Source: Serratia sp. FDAARGOS_506
Lineage (GTDB): Bacteria > Pseudomonadota > Gammaproteobacteria > Enterobacterales > Enterobacteriaceae
Length of the DNA: 64,000 nucleotides
NCBI RefSeq assembly: GCF_003812745.1
Contig: NZ_CP033831.1
Location: forward strand, 2,914,001 to 2,978,000
Reading direction: 5' to 3'
The notes below the pieces were generated by a model, which saw only the letters and a list, made by a program, of their open reading frames with translations, was not told the origin of the DNA and did not search any database. The position numbers and the translations under genes are program-made. Positions 10,626 to 18,327 of this stretch are shown piece by piece (positions within the stretch are counted from its first letter, which is position 1; every line of letters starts with the position of its first letter).

Positions 10626-12088
10626 TGCGGCGGAATGGCAAAACGGAAACAGGCGCCGCTTTGCGCTTGTTCGATCAGCTGAATGTCGCTGTCGTGCAGC
10701 TGCAGGATGCGCCGCACGATCATCAGGCCCAGCCCGCCGGAAGGGCGCCGGGCGCCGCTCAGGACAGACGGGCGCACGAACAGATCGGCGCGCAGCGTTT
10801 GCGGAATGCCGGGGCCGCTGTCGCTGACCTGCACCATCACCCGATCGTCCTGTCGCCACAGCCGCACGCCGATGTCGCCGCCGGGCGGCGTATGGCGAAT
10901 GGCGTTGTCCAGCAGGTTGGTCAGCACCCGCTCAATCATGCTGAGATCGGCGAACACCGGCGGAATGCCGGGAGCGATGTCGGCGTGCAGCCGCTGGTTG
11001 CGCGCCTCCGCTGCCAGCTCAAATTTTTGGAACACGTCCTGCAACAGCTCGCTGAGGGAGAAAGGCTCCTTCTGCGGTTTCACCACGCCGTACTCCAGCC
11101 GCGCCAGTTCGAACAGCTCCTGTGCCAGCTTGCCCACCTTGCGGCTCTGCGCCAGCGCAATCTCCAGGTAGCGCCGCCGATCGGCTTCGCTGAGAGTGGC
11201 GGCCTTGACCGACAGCGTTTCCAGATAGCCGTGCAGCGAAGTGAGCGGGGTGCGCAGATCGTGCGAGACGTTGGCGATGAATTCACGCCGCAGCCGATCC
11301 TGCTGCGCCAGCGTTTGCCACTGTTCGGCAAGGCGCTGCGCCATGCGGTGGAAGGCCTGCTGCAGCTGGCTGACTTCGTCGCGCCCGGCCCGCACCGCCG
11401 GCAACGCCGCGTAGGCCTGCACCGCCTCGATGCCGCCGCTGTCCAGCGCGCTCACCTGCCGGGTCAGGCGACGGATAGGGCGCGTCACCCAATAAAATGC
11501 GAACCCCCCAGCCAGCAGGCTGAACAGCACCATCAGCCCGGAGGTCCACAGCGCCATCCTGACCGCCGAGTTGAACTGGGCGTTGCTGGCCAGCGCCGTG
11601 TACTCTTCGCCGAGCAAGACCACATACAGATAGCCTTCGACCCGGCCGTCGACCTTCAGCGGCGCGACGCTGAACACCTTGCGCCCGACCGCGCTGCGCG
11701 GATCGTCGCCATACACCGGCATCGGCGCGCCATCGAGCAGCGCCTTCAGCGGCGGCAGCGCCACCCGTTGCCGCTTAAGATGCCCGGCCGGCGCGGCGTT
11801 GCCGATAATCGCGCCCTGCTTGTCGAGCAGATAAACCTCAACGCTGGGATTCACCGCCATCAGCTGATCGAACAGGGCATGCACCGCCTGCGGATCCGGC
11901 CCGTTCGCCCCCAGCAGCGGGTTGCTGTCGGCAATATGCTGCGCCAGGTTGCCGGACAGGCGTTGGATCACCGCCTGGCTGTACTGGGTGCTGCTGCGCA
12001 CCTGCATCCAGCCGGAAAAGGCGCAGCCGATGACGATCAGCAGCGCGAAGATCAGCGTGAGGCGTTGCGCTAACGTAAGGTTTTTCAT
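10622..12088 (-). CDS. Sensor histidine kinase of the divergent two-component pair
   Basis: 488 residues. Membrane segments lie at about residues 8-30 and 179-201, enclosing a periplasmic sensor of about 150 residues (dCache/PAS-like by length). A HAMP domain follows, then the H-box FIANVSHDLRTPLTS with phospho-acceptor His276, N-box LLDNAIRHTPPGG and G-box GGLGLMIVRRIL. It starts three bases after the regulator's stop, so the two are co-transcribed. The pair runs divergently from the cytochrome/molybdopterin module, which makes that module its likely target. The signal is unknown; an oxidative or redox cue is an inference from the neighbours. Confidence 0.9.
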   Translation of the reverse strand: MKNLTLAQRLTLIFALLIVIGCAFSGWMQVRSSTQYSQAVIQRLSGNLAQHIADSNPLLGANGPDPQAVHALFDQLMAVNPSVEVYLLDKQGAIIGNAAPAGHLKRQRVALPPLKALLDGAPMPVYGDDPRSAVGRKVFSVAPLKVDGRVEGYLYVVLLGEEYTALASNAQFNSAVRMALWTSGLMVLFSLLAGGFAFYWVTRPIRRLTRQVSALDSGGIEAVQAYAALPAVRAGRDEVSQLQQAFHRMAQRLAEQWQTLAQQDRLRREFIANVSHDLRTPLTSLHGYLETLSVKAATLSEADRRRYLEIALAQSRKVGKLAQELFELARLEYGVVKPQKEPFSLSELLQDVFQKFELAAEARNQRLHADIAPGIPPVFADLSMIERVLTNLLDNAIRHTPPGGDIGVRLWRQDDRVMVQVSDSGPGIPQTLRADLFVRPSVLSGARRPSGGLGLMIVRRILQLHDSDIQLIEQAQSGACFRFAIPPH

Positions 12089-12091
12089 GGC

Positions 12092-12811
12092 TCACTCTTG
12101 CGGCGCGGCCGCGAATTTATAGCCCATGCCCCACACCGTGAGGATGCGCTCGGGTTCCGCCGGGTTGCGCTCGATCTTGATGCGCAGCCGGTTGATATGG
12201 GTGTTGACGGTGTGCTCATACCCCTCGTGCTGATAGCCCCAGACCTGATTCAACAGGCTGAGGCGCGAGAACACCTGGCCCGGGTGGCGGGCGAAAAAGT
12301 ACAGCAGGTCGAATTCGCGCGGCGTCAGCTCGACCGGCTGCTGGCGCAGGCGCACCTCGCGGGCGATGGGATCGATGGTCAGATCGTTGAAGCTGAGCAC
12401 GCCAGCGTCCATGCGCAGGTTGCGGCTCATCGCCTCTTGGCGGCGAAACAGCGCCTTGACCCGCGCCACCAGCTCCAGCATGGAGAAGGGCTTGGCCAGA
12501 TAGTCGTCGGCGCCCAGTTCCAGCCCCAGCACGCGGTGCACCTCGCTGGAGCGCGCGCTGGTGATGATGATCGGCGTGTAGCGCGTCATGGTGCGCGCCC
12601 GGCGGCAGATCTCCAATCCGTCCACGCCCGGCAGCATCAGATCGAGGATAAGGGCATCCCAGCCGCCCTGTTCCAGCATCGTCATGCCTTGATTGCCGTC
12701 GGCGGCGTGGCTGATGGCGTAACCCTCGTCGCGCAGATGCAGCTGCAGCAGCTCGGCGATGTCGCCGTCGTCCTCGACAATTAAAATTCGTTTTGGCTTG
12801 TCCATTCTCAT
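12092..12811 (-). CDS. OmpR-family response regulator
   Basis: 239 residues. The receiver domain carries the acidic pocket ED (13-14), the phosphorylation site Asp57 (LILDLMLPG) and Lys107 (YLAKPFS). A winged-helix effector domain ends in TVWGMGYKF. The start may be Met1 or Met3. It is first in a two-gene operon with the kinase. The 144-base divergent gap to the cytochrome gene is where it would be expected to bind. Confidence 0.92.
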   Translation of the reverse strand: MRMDKPKRILIVEDDGDIAELLQLHLRDEGYAISHAADGNQGMTMLEQGGWDALILDLMLPGVDGLEICRRARTMTRYTPIIITSARSSEVHRVLGLELGADDYLAKPFSMLELVARVKALFRRQEAMSRNLRMDAGVLSFNDLTIDPIAREVRLRQQPVELTPREFDLLYFFARHPGQVFSRLSLLNQVWGYQHEGYEHTVNTHINRLRIKIERNPAEPERILTVWGMGYKFAAAPQE

Positions 12812-12955
12812 TACCGCTGATTGCCTGCTCCTCTCTGAAGTCTACACAACCCCCACCGGCGGAGTTATCACATTTTATTTAACTTTGCGTGAGGTCTTGG
12901 GGAACAAATTCGGGGAATACTCAGCTCATCGCATCGTTAGCTGGCAGGAAACGTT
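12812..12955. promoter_or_regulatory. Divergent promoter region, two-component pair / redox module
   Basis: A 144-base gap between oppositely oriented start codons. It holds two direct copies of GGGGAA at 12899-12904 and 12912-12917 and a short inverted element ATTCGGGGAAT across the second. These could be part of a response-regulator site, but the spacing of 13 is not diagnostic. An AGGA ribosome binding site precedes the cytochrome ATG. Confidence 0.45.
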
Positions 12956-13567
12956 ATGAGCCTCACTCTCACCCCGGAACAACGACAGACGGTGCATCCG
13001 CTGTGGCTGCGGTTGACGCATTGGCTGAATGCACTGGCGATGTTGATCATGGTGACCAGCGGCTGGCGCATCTACAACGCCTCCCCACTGTTCAACTTCA
13101 GCTTTCTCAATGAGTTGACGCTCGGCGGCTGGCTGGGCGGCGCGCTGCAGTGGCATTTTGCCGGCATGTGGCTGTTCGGCGTCAACGGGCTGTGCTACCT
13201 GCTGTTCAACCTGGCCAGCGGGCGTTTCAAACGCAAGTATTGGCCGCTCAGTCCACGGCAGTTTCTCGCTGATGCAGGCGCCGCGCTGCGCGGCAGGCTG
13301 CAACACGCCGACCTGCGCCACTACAACATGGTGCAACGCGTGGCCTATCTGTCGGTGATGGTCATCGGCGTGTTGAGCGCGCTGTCCGGGCTGGTGCTGT
13401 GGAAATCGGTACAGTTTCCGCTGCTGCGCATGCTGCTCGGTGGCTATGAAGCGGCGCGCTATATCCACTTTTTCGCCATGTCGGCGCTGGTGGCCTTCGT
13501 CGCGATTCACCTGGTGATGGTGGCGCTGGTGCCGCGGACGCTGCTGGCCATGCTGCGCGGACGCTAA
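12956..13567 (+). CDS. b-type cytochrome membrane subunit (cytochrome b561 / hydrogenase cyt b-like)
   Basis: 203 residues with about four to five membrane segments. Histidines suited to haem b ligation sit inside or at the edge of helices: LTHWLNA near the start, LQWHFAGMW near residue 65, and two near the C-terminus (YIHFFAMS and VAIHLVMV). It is not MsrQ/YedZ by sequence feel but plays the matching part, a quinol-linked electron donor for the molybdopterin enzyme encoded seven bases downstream. First gene of the four-gene module. Confidence 0.85.
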   Translation: MSLTLTPEQRQTVHPLWLRLTHWLNALAMLIMVTSGWRIYNASPLFNFSFLNELTLGGWLGGALQWHFAGMWLFGVNGLCYLLFNLASGRFKRKYWPLSPRQFLADAGAALRGRLQHADLRHYNMVQRVAYLSVMVIGVLSALSGLVLWKSVQFPLLRMLLGGYEAARYIHFFAMSALVAFVAIHLVMVALVPRTLLAMLRGR

Positions 13568-13574
13568 GGAGTGA

Positions 13575-14354
13575 ATGATGGAAAAGGATAAACAGATCAT
13601 GACGATCATTGAAGGGCAGGCGATCGTCAAAGAAGCGCAGCGGCTGTTGAGCGCGCCTTCGCGCCGCCGCTTTCTGCGCAACGGCCTGACGCTGGGCGGC
13701 ATCGCCATGCTCACCGGCTGCGATCTCAGCGACAACGTCAATGTTGAACAGGCGCTGAGCCGCATTTCGCGTTTCAACGATCGGGTGCAGGGGTGGCTGT
13801 TCAACGGCGATCGCCTGGCGCCGGTCTACCCGGAATCGATGATCACCCGGCCGTTCCCGTTCAACGCCTTTTACGCCGAGGAGGACGCGCCGGACATCAA
13901 CGGCGACGATTACCGACTGGAAGTGGCCGGGCTGGTGCGGGACAAGCGCGCCTGGAGCCTGCCGCAGTTGCACCGGATGGCGCAGGTCAGCCAAGTGACG
14001 CGCCATATCTGCGTCGAGGGCTGGAGCGCCATCGGCAAGTGGGGCGGCGTGCCGTTCGCGGCTTTTCTCCGGGCGATCGGCGCGGATCTGAGCGCCCGCT
14101 ATGTCAGCTTCAAATGCGCCGACGACTACTACACCAGCATCGATATGGCCACTGCGCTGCATCCGCAGACGATTATCGCGCTGACCTATGACGGCCAGAT
14201 CTTGCCGCGCAAGTACGGCTACCCGATGAAGCTGCGCATGCCGACCAAGCTCGGCTACAAGAATCCGAAACACATTCAGGTGATCGAGGTCACCAACCGC
14301 TTCCCGGGCGGTTACTGGGAAGACCAGGGTTACAACTGGTTTGGCGGCAGCTGA
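13575..14354 (+). CDS. Tat-exported molybdopterin-dependent oxidoreductase (YedY/MsrP-like, sulfite oxidase fold)
   Basis: 259 residues. A twin-arginine motif SRRRFL at residues 29-34 is followed by a hydrophobic stretch ending in LTGC. That segment could be a Tat signal and also a lipobox, anchoring the folded enzyme at Cys49. The molybdenum-ligand Cys is expected at 146 in RHICVEGWSAIGKW, the typical sulfite-oxidase/MsrP signature. Later stretches (KYGYPMKLRMPTKLGYKNPK) match the family's pterin-binding end. MsrP reduces methionine sulfoxide in periplasmic proteins. The neighbouring Met-rich protein makes that activity attractive, but the substrate is not shown by sequence. AAGGAG precedes the start. 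Confidence 0.88.
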   Translation: MMEKDKQIMTIIEGQAIVKEAQRLLSAPSRRRFLRNGLTLGGIAMLTGCDLSDNVNVEQALSRISRFNDRVQGWLFNGDRLAPVYPESMITRPFPFNAFYAEEDAPDINGDDYRLEVAGLVRDKRAWSLPQLHRMAQVSQVTRHICVEGWSAIGKWGGVPFAAFLRAIGADLSARYVSFKCADDYYTSIDMATALHPQTIIALTYDGQILPRKYGYPMKLRMPTKLGYKNPKHIQVIEVTNRFPGGYWEDQGYNWFGGS

Positions 14355-14413
14355 GGCGACCGCCGGCCATTCTCCGGCACTCCGGTGCCTTTGACATGAC
14401 GGATGGAAATACC

Positions 14414-14689
14414 ATGAAAAAGTTATTCGCGATGATGATGTGTAGCGCGCTGATGCTGGGTGTGGCCGGTGCCAACGCCGCCGATGGCATGAGCAAAGAC
14501 GCGATGAAAAAGGACGGCATGAGCCAGATGTCACATGACGGCATGGCGAAAGACGGCATGAAGAAAGAGTGCATGGGCAAGGAGTGCATGAAGAAAGACA
14601 AGATGGGCAAAGACGCCATGAAAAAGGATGGCATGGCCAAAGACGGCATGAAAAAAGACGAGATGAAGAAGGACGCGATGGGGCACTGA
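14414..14689 (+). CDS. Met/Lys/Asp-rich MxKDx pentapeptide repeat periplasmic protein
   Basis: 91 residues from ATG 14414, chosen because it gives a standard signal peptide (cut near GANA-AD). An upstream in-frame ATG at 14396 adds six residues. The mature part of about 69 residues is built of five-residue units of the form M-x-K-D/E-x. It contains about 14 methionines and two KEC-M units, with no globular core expected. This is the penta_MxKDx family. Periplasmic Met-rich peptides beside YedY-type reductases have been described as sacrificial oxidant sinks in a hypochlorite response (MrpX in Azospira). The same role, or copper binding, is inferred here. Confidence 0.88.
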   Translation: MKKLFAMMMCSALMLGVAGANAADGMSKDAMKKDGMSQMSHDGMAKDGMKKECMGKECMKKDKMGKDAMKKDGMAKDGMKKDEMKKDAMGH

Positions 14690-14754
14690 GCCGCCGCACC
14701 CCGCGGCCGCAAGCGAGCGAACCGCAGTGGCCGCGGGCAACCTAAGGAGAGAGG

Positions 14755-15225
14755 ATGATGCAGGCGACATGGCTGCGGCGCTTTCAGCGCTCGAACGGGG
14801 ACGTTATCTTTATGCGCGCGGCGCTGGTGGTGATCTTTGCCGCCTTCGGCTACGCCAAGTGGTTTGATTACGAGGCGCAGGGGCTGGTGCCGCTGATCGG
14901 TAACAGTCCGCTGCTGGGCTGGATGCATCAGGTATTCGGCATCCGCGGCGCCAGCTATGCGCTGGGCGTCGCCGAGTGGAGCTTCGGTTTGCTGCTGCTG
15001 GCGGGATTCTGGTCGCGGCGGCTGGGGTTGCTGGGGGCGATCGGATCGACGGTGACCTACCTGACTACGCTGACGCTGATCTTTTCCACGCCGGGCGCCT
15101 GGGAACCTTCCGCCGGCGGTTTTCCGGCCATGGCCGGCGCCACCAGCTTTTTGATCAAGGATCTGGTGTTGCTGGCCGGTTCCCTGGTGCTGCTGAAAGC
15201 CGACTTGCCGGCCGAGCAGCCATAA
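14755..15225 (+). CDS. DUF417 (YkgB/RclC-like) inner-membrane protein
   Basis: 156 residues with four membrane segments and the family pattern LVVIFAAFGYAKWFDYEAQG ... LIGNSPLLGW ... GVAEWSFGLLLL ... STPGAW. In E. coli the homologous RclC is encoded in the reactive-chlorine resistance operon rclABC. This copy is shorter than RclC (about 197 residues) because it lacks the insert after the first helix pair. It closes the four-gene module, preceded by AAGGAGAGAGG and followed by a terminator. Confidence 0.85.
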   Translation: MMQATWLRRFQRSNGDVIFMRAALVVIFAAFGYAKWFDYEAQGLVPLIGNSPLLGWMHQVFGIRGASYALGVAEWSFGLLLLAGFWSRRLGLLGAIGSTVTYLTTLTLIFSTPGAWEPSAGGFPAMAGATSFLIKDLVLLAGSLVLLKADLPAEQP

Positions 15226-15256
15226 AAAAGGGCGTAGCCTGGCTACGCCCTTTCGC
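15223..15256. terminator. Bidirectional terminator between the DUF417 gene and betT
   Basis: Stem GGGCGTAG / CTACGCCC at 15230-15250, flanked by AAAAAA on the left and TTT on the right. Read on the minus strand it ends in TTTTTT, a strong terminator for betT. It also serves the plus-strand module. Confidence 0.88.
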
Positions 15257-15270
15257 TTATTGACCGGCTA

Positions 15271-17310
15271 TCACATATCCGGGAAGGTCAGGGTACCCCC
15301 CGGCGCTTCGCGATGAATATGCAGGAAGTTCAGGTGTTTCTCGTACTGGTCGAGGATATCGCCAATCACCTGTTCCTTGCTGTAGTCCATCAGGTCGTTG
15401 CCCTGGGTGCCTTCCATCAGGAAGGTTTCCAGCCGGTAGTAGTGCGACTTGCCGGAGCGGGCGCGATAGGTGAAGCCCGGCACCGAGTAGCGCATCGGCC
15501 ATATCTGATAGATGAAGTTCTGTTCCTCGCCAAGGTGTACCAGCAGCTCCAGGTGGTTCAGACGCTCGTCCTCGGTCGGCGGCACTTCGCTGAACTCCAC
15601 TTTCGCGCCGCGCAACTCCAGCTCACGCGCCACGTCCTGCATCGCCGGGCGGCAAACCTTATCCAACATTTTCTGCGTGTACTGGGTGCCCGGGTAGTTC
15701 ATCACCCGCGACAGGCGCTGTTTCCAATTGAGCACGTCGTGGCTGGAGACCGGCACCGGCGCCAGGGTGCTGAGCGCACTGGCTTTGCGGTAGTCTTCCA
15801 CTCGCAGCGATTTATACAGCCCGGCCATCACGAAGAAGATCACGAAGCTGAACGGCAGGCCCATGATCACCGTGGTTTTCTGCAGCGCCGGCACGCCGTC
15901 GGTCATCAGCATGCCGATGGTCAGCAGACCGATCGCCACCGACCAGAAAATCCGCAGCCAATTCGGCGCATCATTATTGATGTCGGCCAGGCGAGAGGTG
16001 AAGTTACCCAGCACCAGCGAACCGGAGTCCGCCGAAGTGACGTAGAACAGCAGGCCGGTGATGGTGGCCACCGAGGCGCTGAAGGTGAAGCCGGGGTATT
16101 GCGCCAGCAGGCTGTAGAAGCCGCGCTCCGGGAACTGCATCACTTCCTGCGCAAACTCGGCGTTGCCGTGAATGATCTGGTACAGCGCGCTGTTGCCGAA
16201 AATAGACAGCCACAGCAGGGTGAACACGAACGGTATGATCAGCGTGCCGACCACGAACTGGCGAATGGTGCGCCCGCGCGAGATGCGCGCCAGGAACAGA
16301 CCGACGAACGGCGACCACGCCACCCACCAGGCCCAGAAGAACAGCGTCCAGTTGTTCATCCACTCCACCGGCCGATCGAAGGCGAAGCTGTTGAGCGTCA
16401 TGCCCATAAAGCGGTTGACGTAATCGCCGACGTTAAGCACCAGGGCGTTGAGCAGGAATTCGGTGTCGCCGAAGAACAGCACGAACAGGATCAGGCCCAG
16501 CGCCAGTAGTACGTTCAGCTCGGACAGGATACGGATGCCTTTGTTGACGCCCGAGGTGACGGAGATGGTAGCCATGATCACCGACAGCAGGATCAGCGAG
16601 CCCTGCACCGTCAAGTTTTCCGGGATCTCGAACAACACCTTGAGGCCGTAGTTGAGCTGCACCACGCCGATACCCAGCGTGGTGGCGATGCCGAAGATAG
16701 TGCCGAGCACCGCGGCGATGTCCACGCTGTGGCCGATCGGGCCGTTGATGCGCTTACCGAAGATCGGGTACAACGCCGAACGGATGGTCAGTGGCAGGTT
16801 GTAGCGATAGCTGAAGTAGCCGAGGGCGATACCCATCAGCGCATACATCGACCAGCCGGTCAGGCCGTAGTGGAACAGTGTCCAAACCATCGCCTGGCGC
16901 GCGGCCTCCAGCGTTTGGCCATCGCCTTCCGGCGGCATCATGTACTGGGTCACCGGTTCGGCCACCGAGAAGAACATCAGGTCGATGCCGATGCCGGCGG
17001 CGAACAGCATCGCCGCCCAGCTCATCAGGCTGAACTCCGGCTTGGACTGCTCCGGCCCGAGCTTGATCGAACCGAAGCGCGAGGCGGCGATAAACACTAC
17101 GAACACGATGTACAGCGTCGCCGCCAGCAGGTAGTACCAACCGAAGGTGGTCGACACCCAATTCAGCGTGCGGGTAATCCACTGTCCGGAGAAGTCGGTG
17201 AAAAAGATGGTCATCAACGAGAAGGCCAGGATCAGCCCCGCCGAGGTGAAGAAAACCACAGGGTTGAGGCGGTCCTGCTGCGGTTTGGAGGAGGTTTCGC
17301 GTGTTGTCAT
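15271..17310 (-). CDS. betT: High-affinity choline transporter BetT (BCCT family)
   Basis: About 679 residues from ATG 17310, close to the 677 of E. coli BetT. AGAGG lies six bases upstream of this ATG and directly abuts the ATG two codons earlier. The frame stays open further upstream, but that part is not transporter-like. Twelve membrane segments and the BCCT tryptophan-rich stretch (FFWAWWVAWSPFVGLFLARI) are present, followed by a cytoplasmic C-terminal domain of about 150 residues that tunes osmotic activation in BetT. It imports choline for betaine synthesis and is divergent from betIBA. Confidence 0.95.
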   Translation of the reverse strand: MTTRETSSKPQQDRLNPVVFFTSAGLILAFSLMTIFFTDFSGQWITRTLNWVSTTFGWYYLLAATLYIVFVVFIAASRFGSIKLGPEQSKPEFSLMSWAAMLFAAGIGIDLMFFSVAEPVTQYMMPPEGDGQTLEAARQAMVWTLFHYGLTGWSMYALMGIALGYFSYRYNLPLTIRSALYPIFGKRINGPIGHSVDIAAVLGTIFGIATTLGIGVVQLNYGLKVLFEIPENLTVQGSLILLSVIMATISVTSGVNKGIRILSELNVLLALGLILFVLFFGDTEFLLNALVLNVGDYVNRFMGMTLNSFAFDRPVEWMNNWTLFFWAWWVAWSPFVGLFLARISRGRTIRQFVVGTLIIPFVFTLLWLSIFGNSALYQIIHGNAEFAQEVMQFPERGFYSLLAQYPGFTFSASVATITGLLFYVTSADSGSLVLGNFTSRLADINNDAPNWLRIFWSVAIGLLTIGMLMTDGVPALQKTTVIMGLPFSFVIFFVMAGLYKSLRVEDYRKASALSTLAPVPVSSHDVLNWKQRLSRVMNYPGTQYTQKMLDKVCRPAMQDVARELELRGAKVEFSEVPPTEDERLNHLELLVHLGEEQNFIYQIWPMRYSVPGFTYRARSGKSHYYRLETFLMEGTQGNDLMDYSKEQVIGDILDQYEKHLNFLHIHREAPGGTLTFPDM

Positions 17311-17590
17311 CGTCATCCTCTGAACTGAGTAAAATCGTGCCGCTCCGTATTCCGGAGCGCGCTGGCGCTGCCGGAATACGGGCGAATGAAGGCGGCGACC
17401 ATCCCCGCGGGAATGGCCTGAGTAACGCCGCTTTCGCCTGTCAACGAAGCACCGGAGCGCTTCGCGGCGGGAACCGCTTACAGCCACTGATTTTGGTCAG
17501 ATTCGTTAATTACCTCACAAAAATCAGCCAGTTCCACAACCAGATAGTACAAATTTTTAACCAGGCGGCAATAAAATATATGCAATTTTT

Positions 17591-17604
17591 ATTGAACGTT
17601 CAAT
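17591..17604. promoter_or_regulatory. BetI operator candidate
   Basis: The perfect 14-base palindrome ATTGAACGTTCAAT lies in the AT-rich divergent gap between betT and betI. TetR-type BetI is known to bind an inverted repeat in the bet divergent promoter and to release it on choline. Position and symmetry fit that role. Confidence 0.75.
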
Positions 17605-17710
17605 CAAAAAAAAGTTTAATAGTCCTCATGATGACCTGAATCACGGGCGAAACGGCAGTGAAATTTGTCCGCTGAGATAAGGCCGAAGTCGGTTTTGTGA
17701 GAGTCGAAAT

Positions 17711-18313
17711 ATGCCAAAGGTAGGAATGCAGCCAATCAGAAGGCAGCAGTTGATTGATGCCACGCTCGCCGCGGTAAACGAAGTGGGAATGCATGACGCT
17801 ACCATCGCGCAGATCGCGCGGCGGGCAGGCGTTTCCAACGGCATCATCAGCCATTATTTCAAGGACAAGAACGGCCTGCTGGAAGCCACGATGCGCTATC
17901 TGATCAGCCATCTCGGTGAGGCGGTGAAGCTGCGGTTGCAGGCGCTGACCGATAACAGCCCGGCGGCGCGGCTGCAGGCTATCGTCGCCGGCAACTTCGA
18001 CGACAGCCAGATCAACAGCGCGGCGATGAAAACCTGGCTGGCCTTTTGGGCCAGCAGTCTGCACCAACCGCAGCTCAACCGGCTGCAGCAGGTGAACGGC
18101 CGCCGGCTCTATTCCAACCTGTGCGCCGAGTTTCGTCGCGTTATGCCGCAGCCGCAGGCGCGGTTGGCGGCCAAGGGGCTGGCGGCGCTGATCGACGGAC
18201 TGTGGCTGCGCAGCGCGCTGCGCGGTTCGGCGTTCAATCAGTCGCAGGCGTTGGCGCTCACGACCGAATACATCACGTTCCAACTCCGGGGGCAGACGCC
18301 GCCCGGAGGATAA
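17711..18313 (+). CDS. betI: Choline-responsive TetR-family repressor BetI
   Basis: 200 residues. The N-terminal TetR helix-turn-helix ([20 protein letters not shown]) is followed by the usual all-helical ligand domain. It represses betT and betIBA in the absence of choline. First gene of betIBA; betB starts 14 bases after its stop behind an AAGGAG. Confidence 0.95.
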   Translation: MPKVGMQPIRRQQLIDATLAAVNEVGMHDATIAQIARRAGVSNGIISHYFKDKNGLLEATMRYLISHLGEAVKLRLQALTDNSPAARLQAIVAGNFDDSQINSAAMKTWLAFWASSLHQPQLNRLQQVNGRRLYSNLCAEFRRVMPQPQARLAAKGLAALIDGLWLRSALRGSAFNQSQALALTTEYITFQLRGQTPPGG

Positions 18314-18327
18314 CCCAAGGAGATCCT

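Noticed and set aside
10625-12073. A 482-codon open frame on the plus strand opposite the sensor kinase
   Set aside because: It is a GC-driven antisense shadow rich in His/Gln/Arg with no domain; the minus-strand kinase has complete motifs.
14396-14413. Earlier ATG for the MxKDx protein
   Set aside because: It would place extra polar residues before the signal peptide; the ATG at 14414 gives a standard N-terminus.
17311-17487. Upstream extension of the betT reading frame
   Set aside because: Arg-rich non-family sequence; the ATG at 17310 has a proper ribosome binding site and matches family length.
18046-18327. Upstream extension of the betB reading frame into betI
   Set aside because: Family length and the AAGGAG before 18328 fix the betB start; the extension is a betI shadow.
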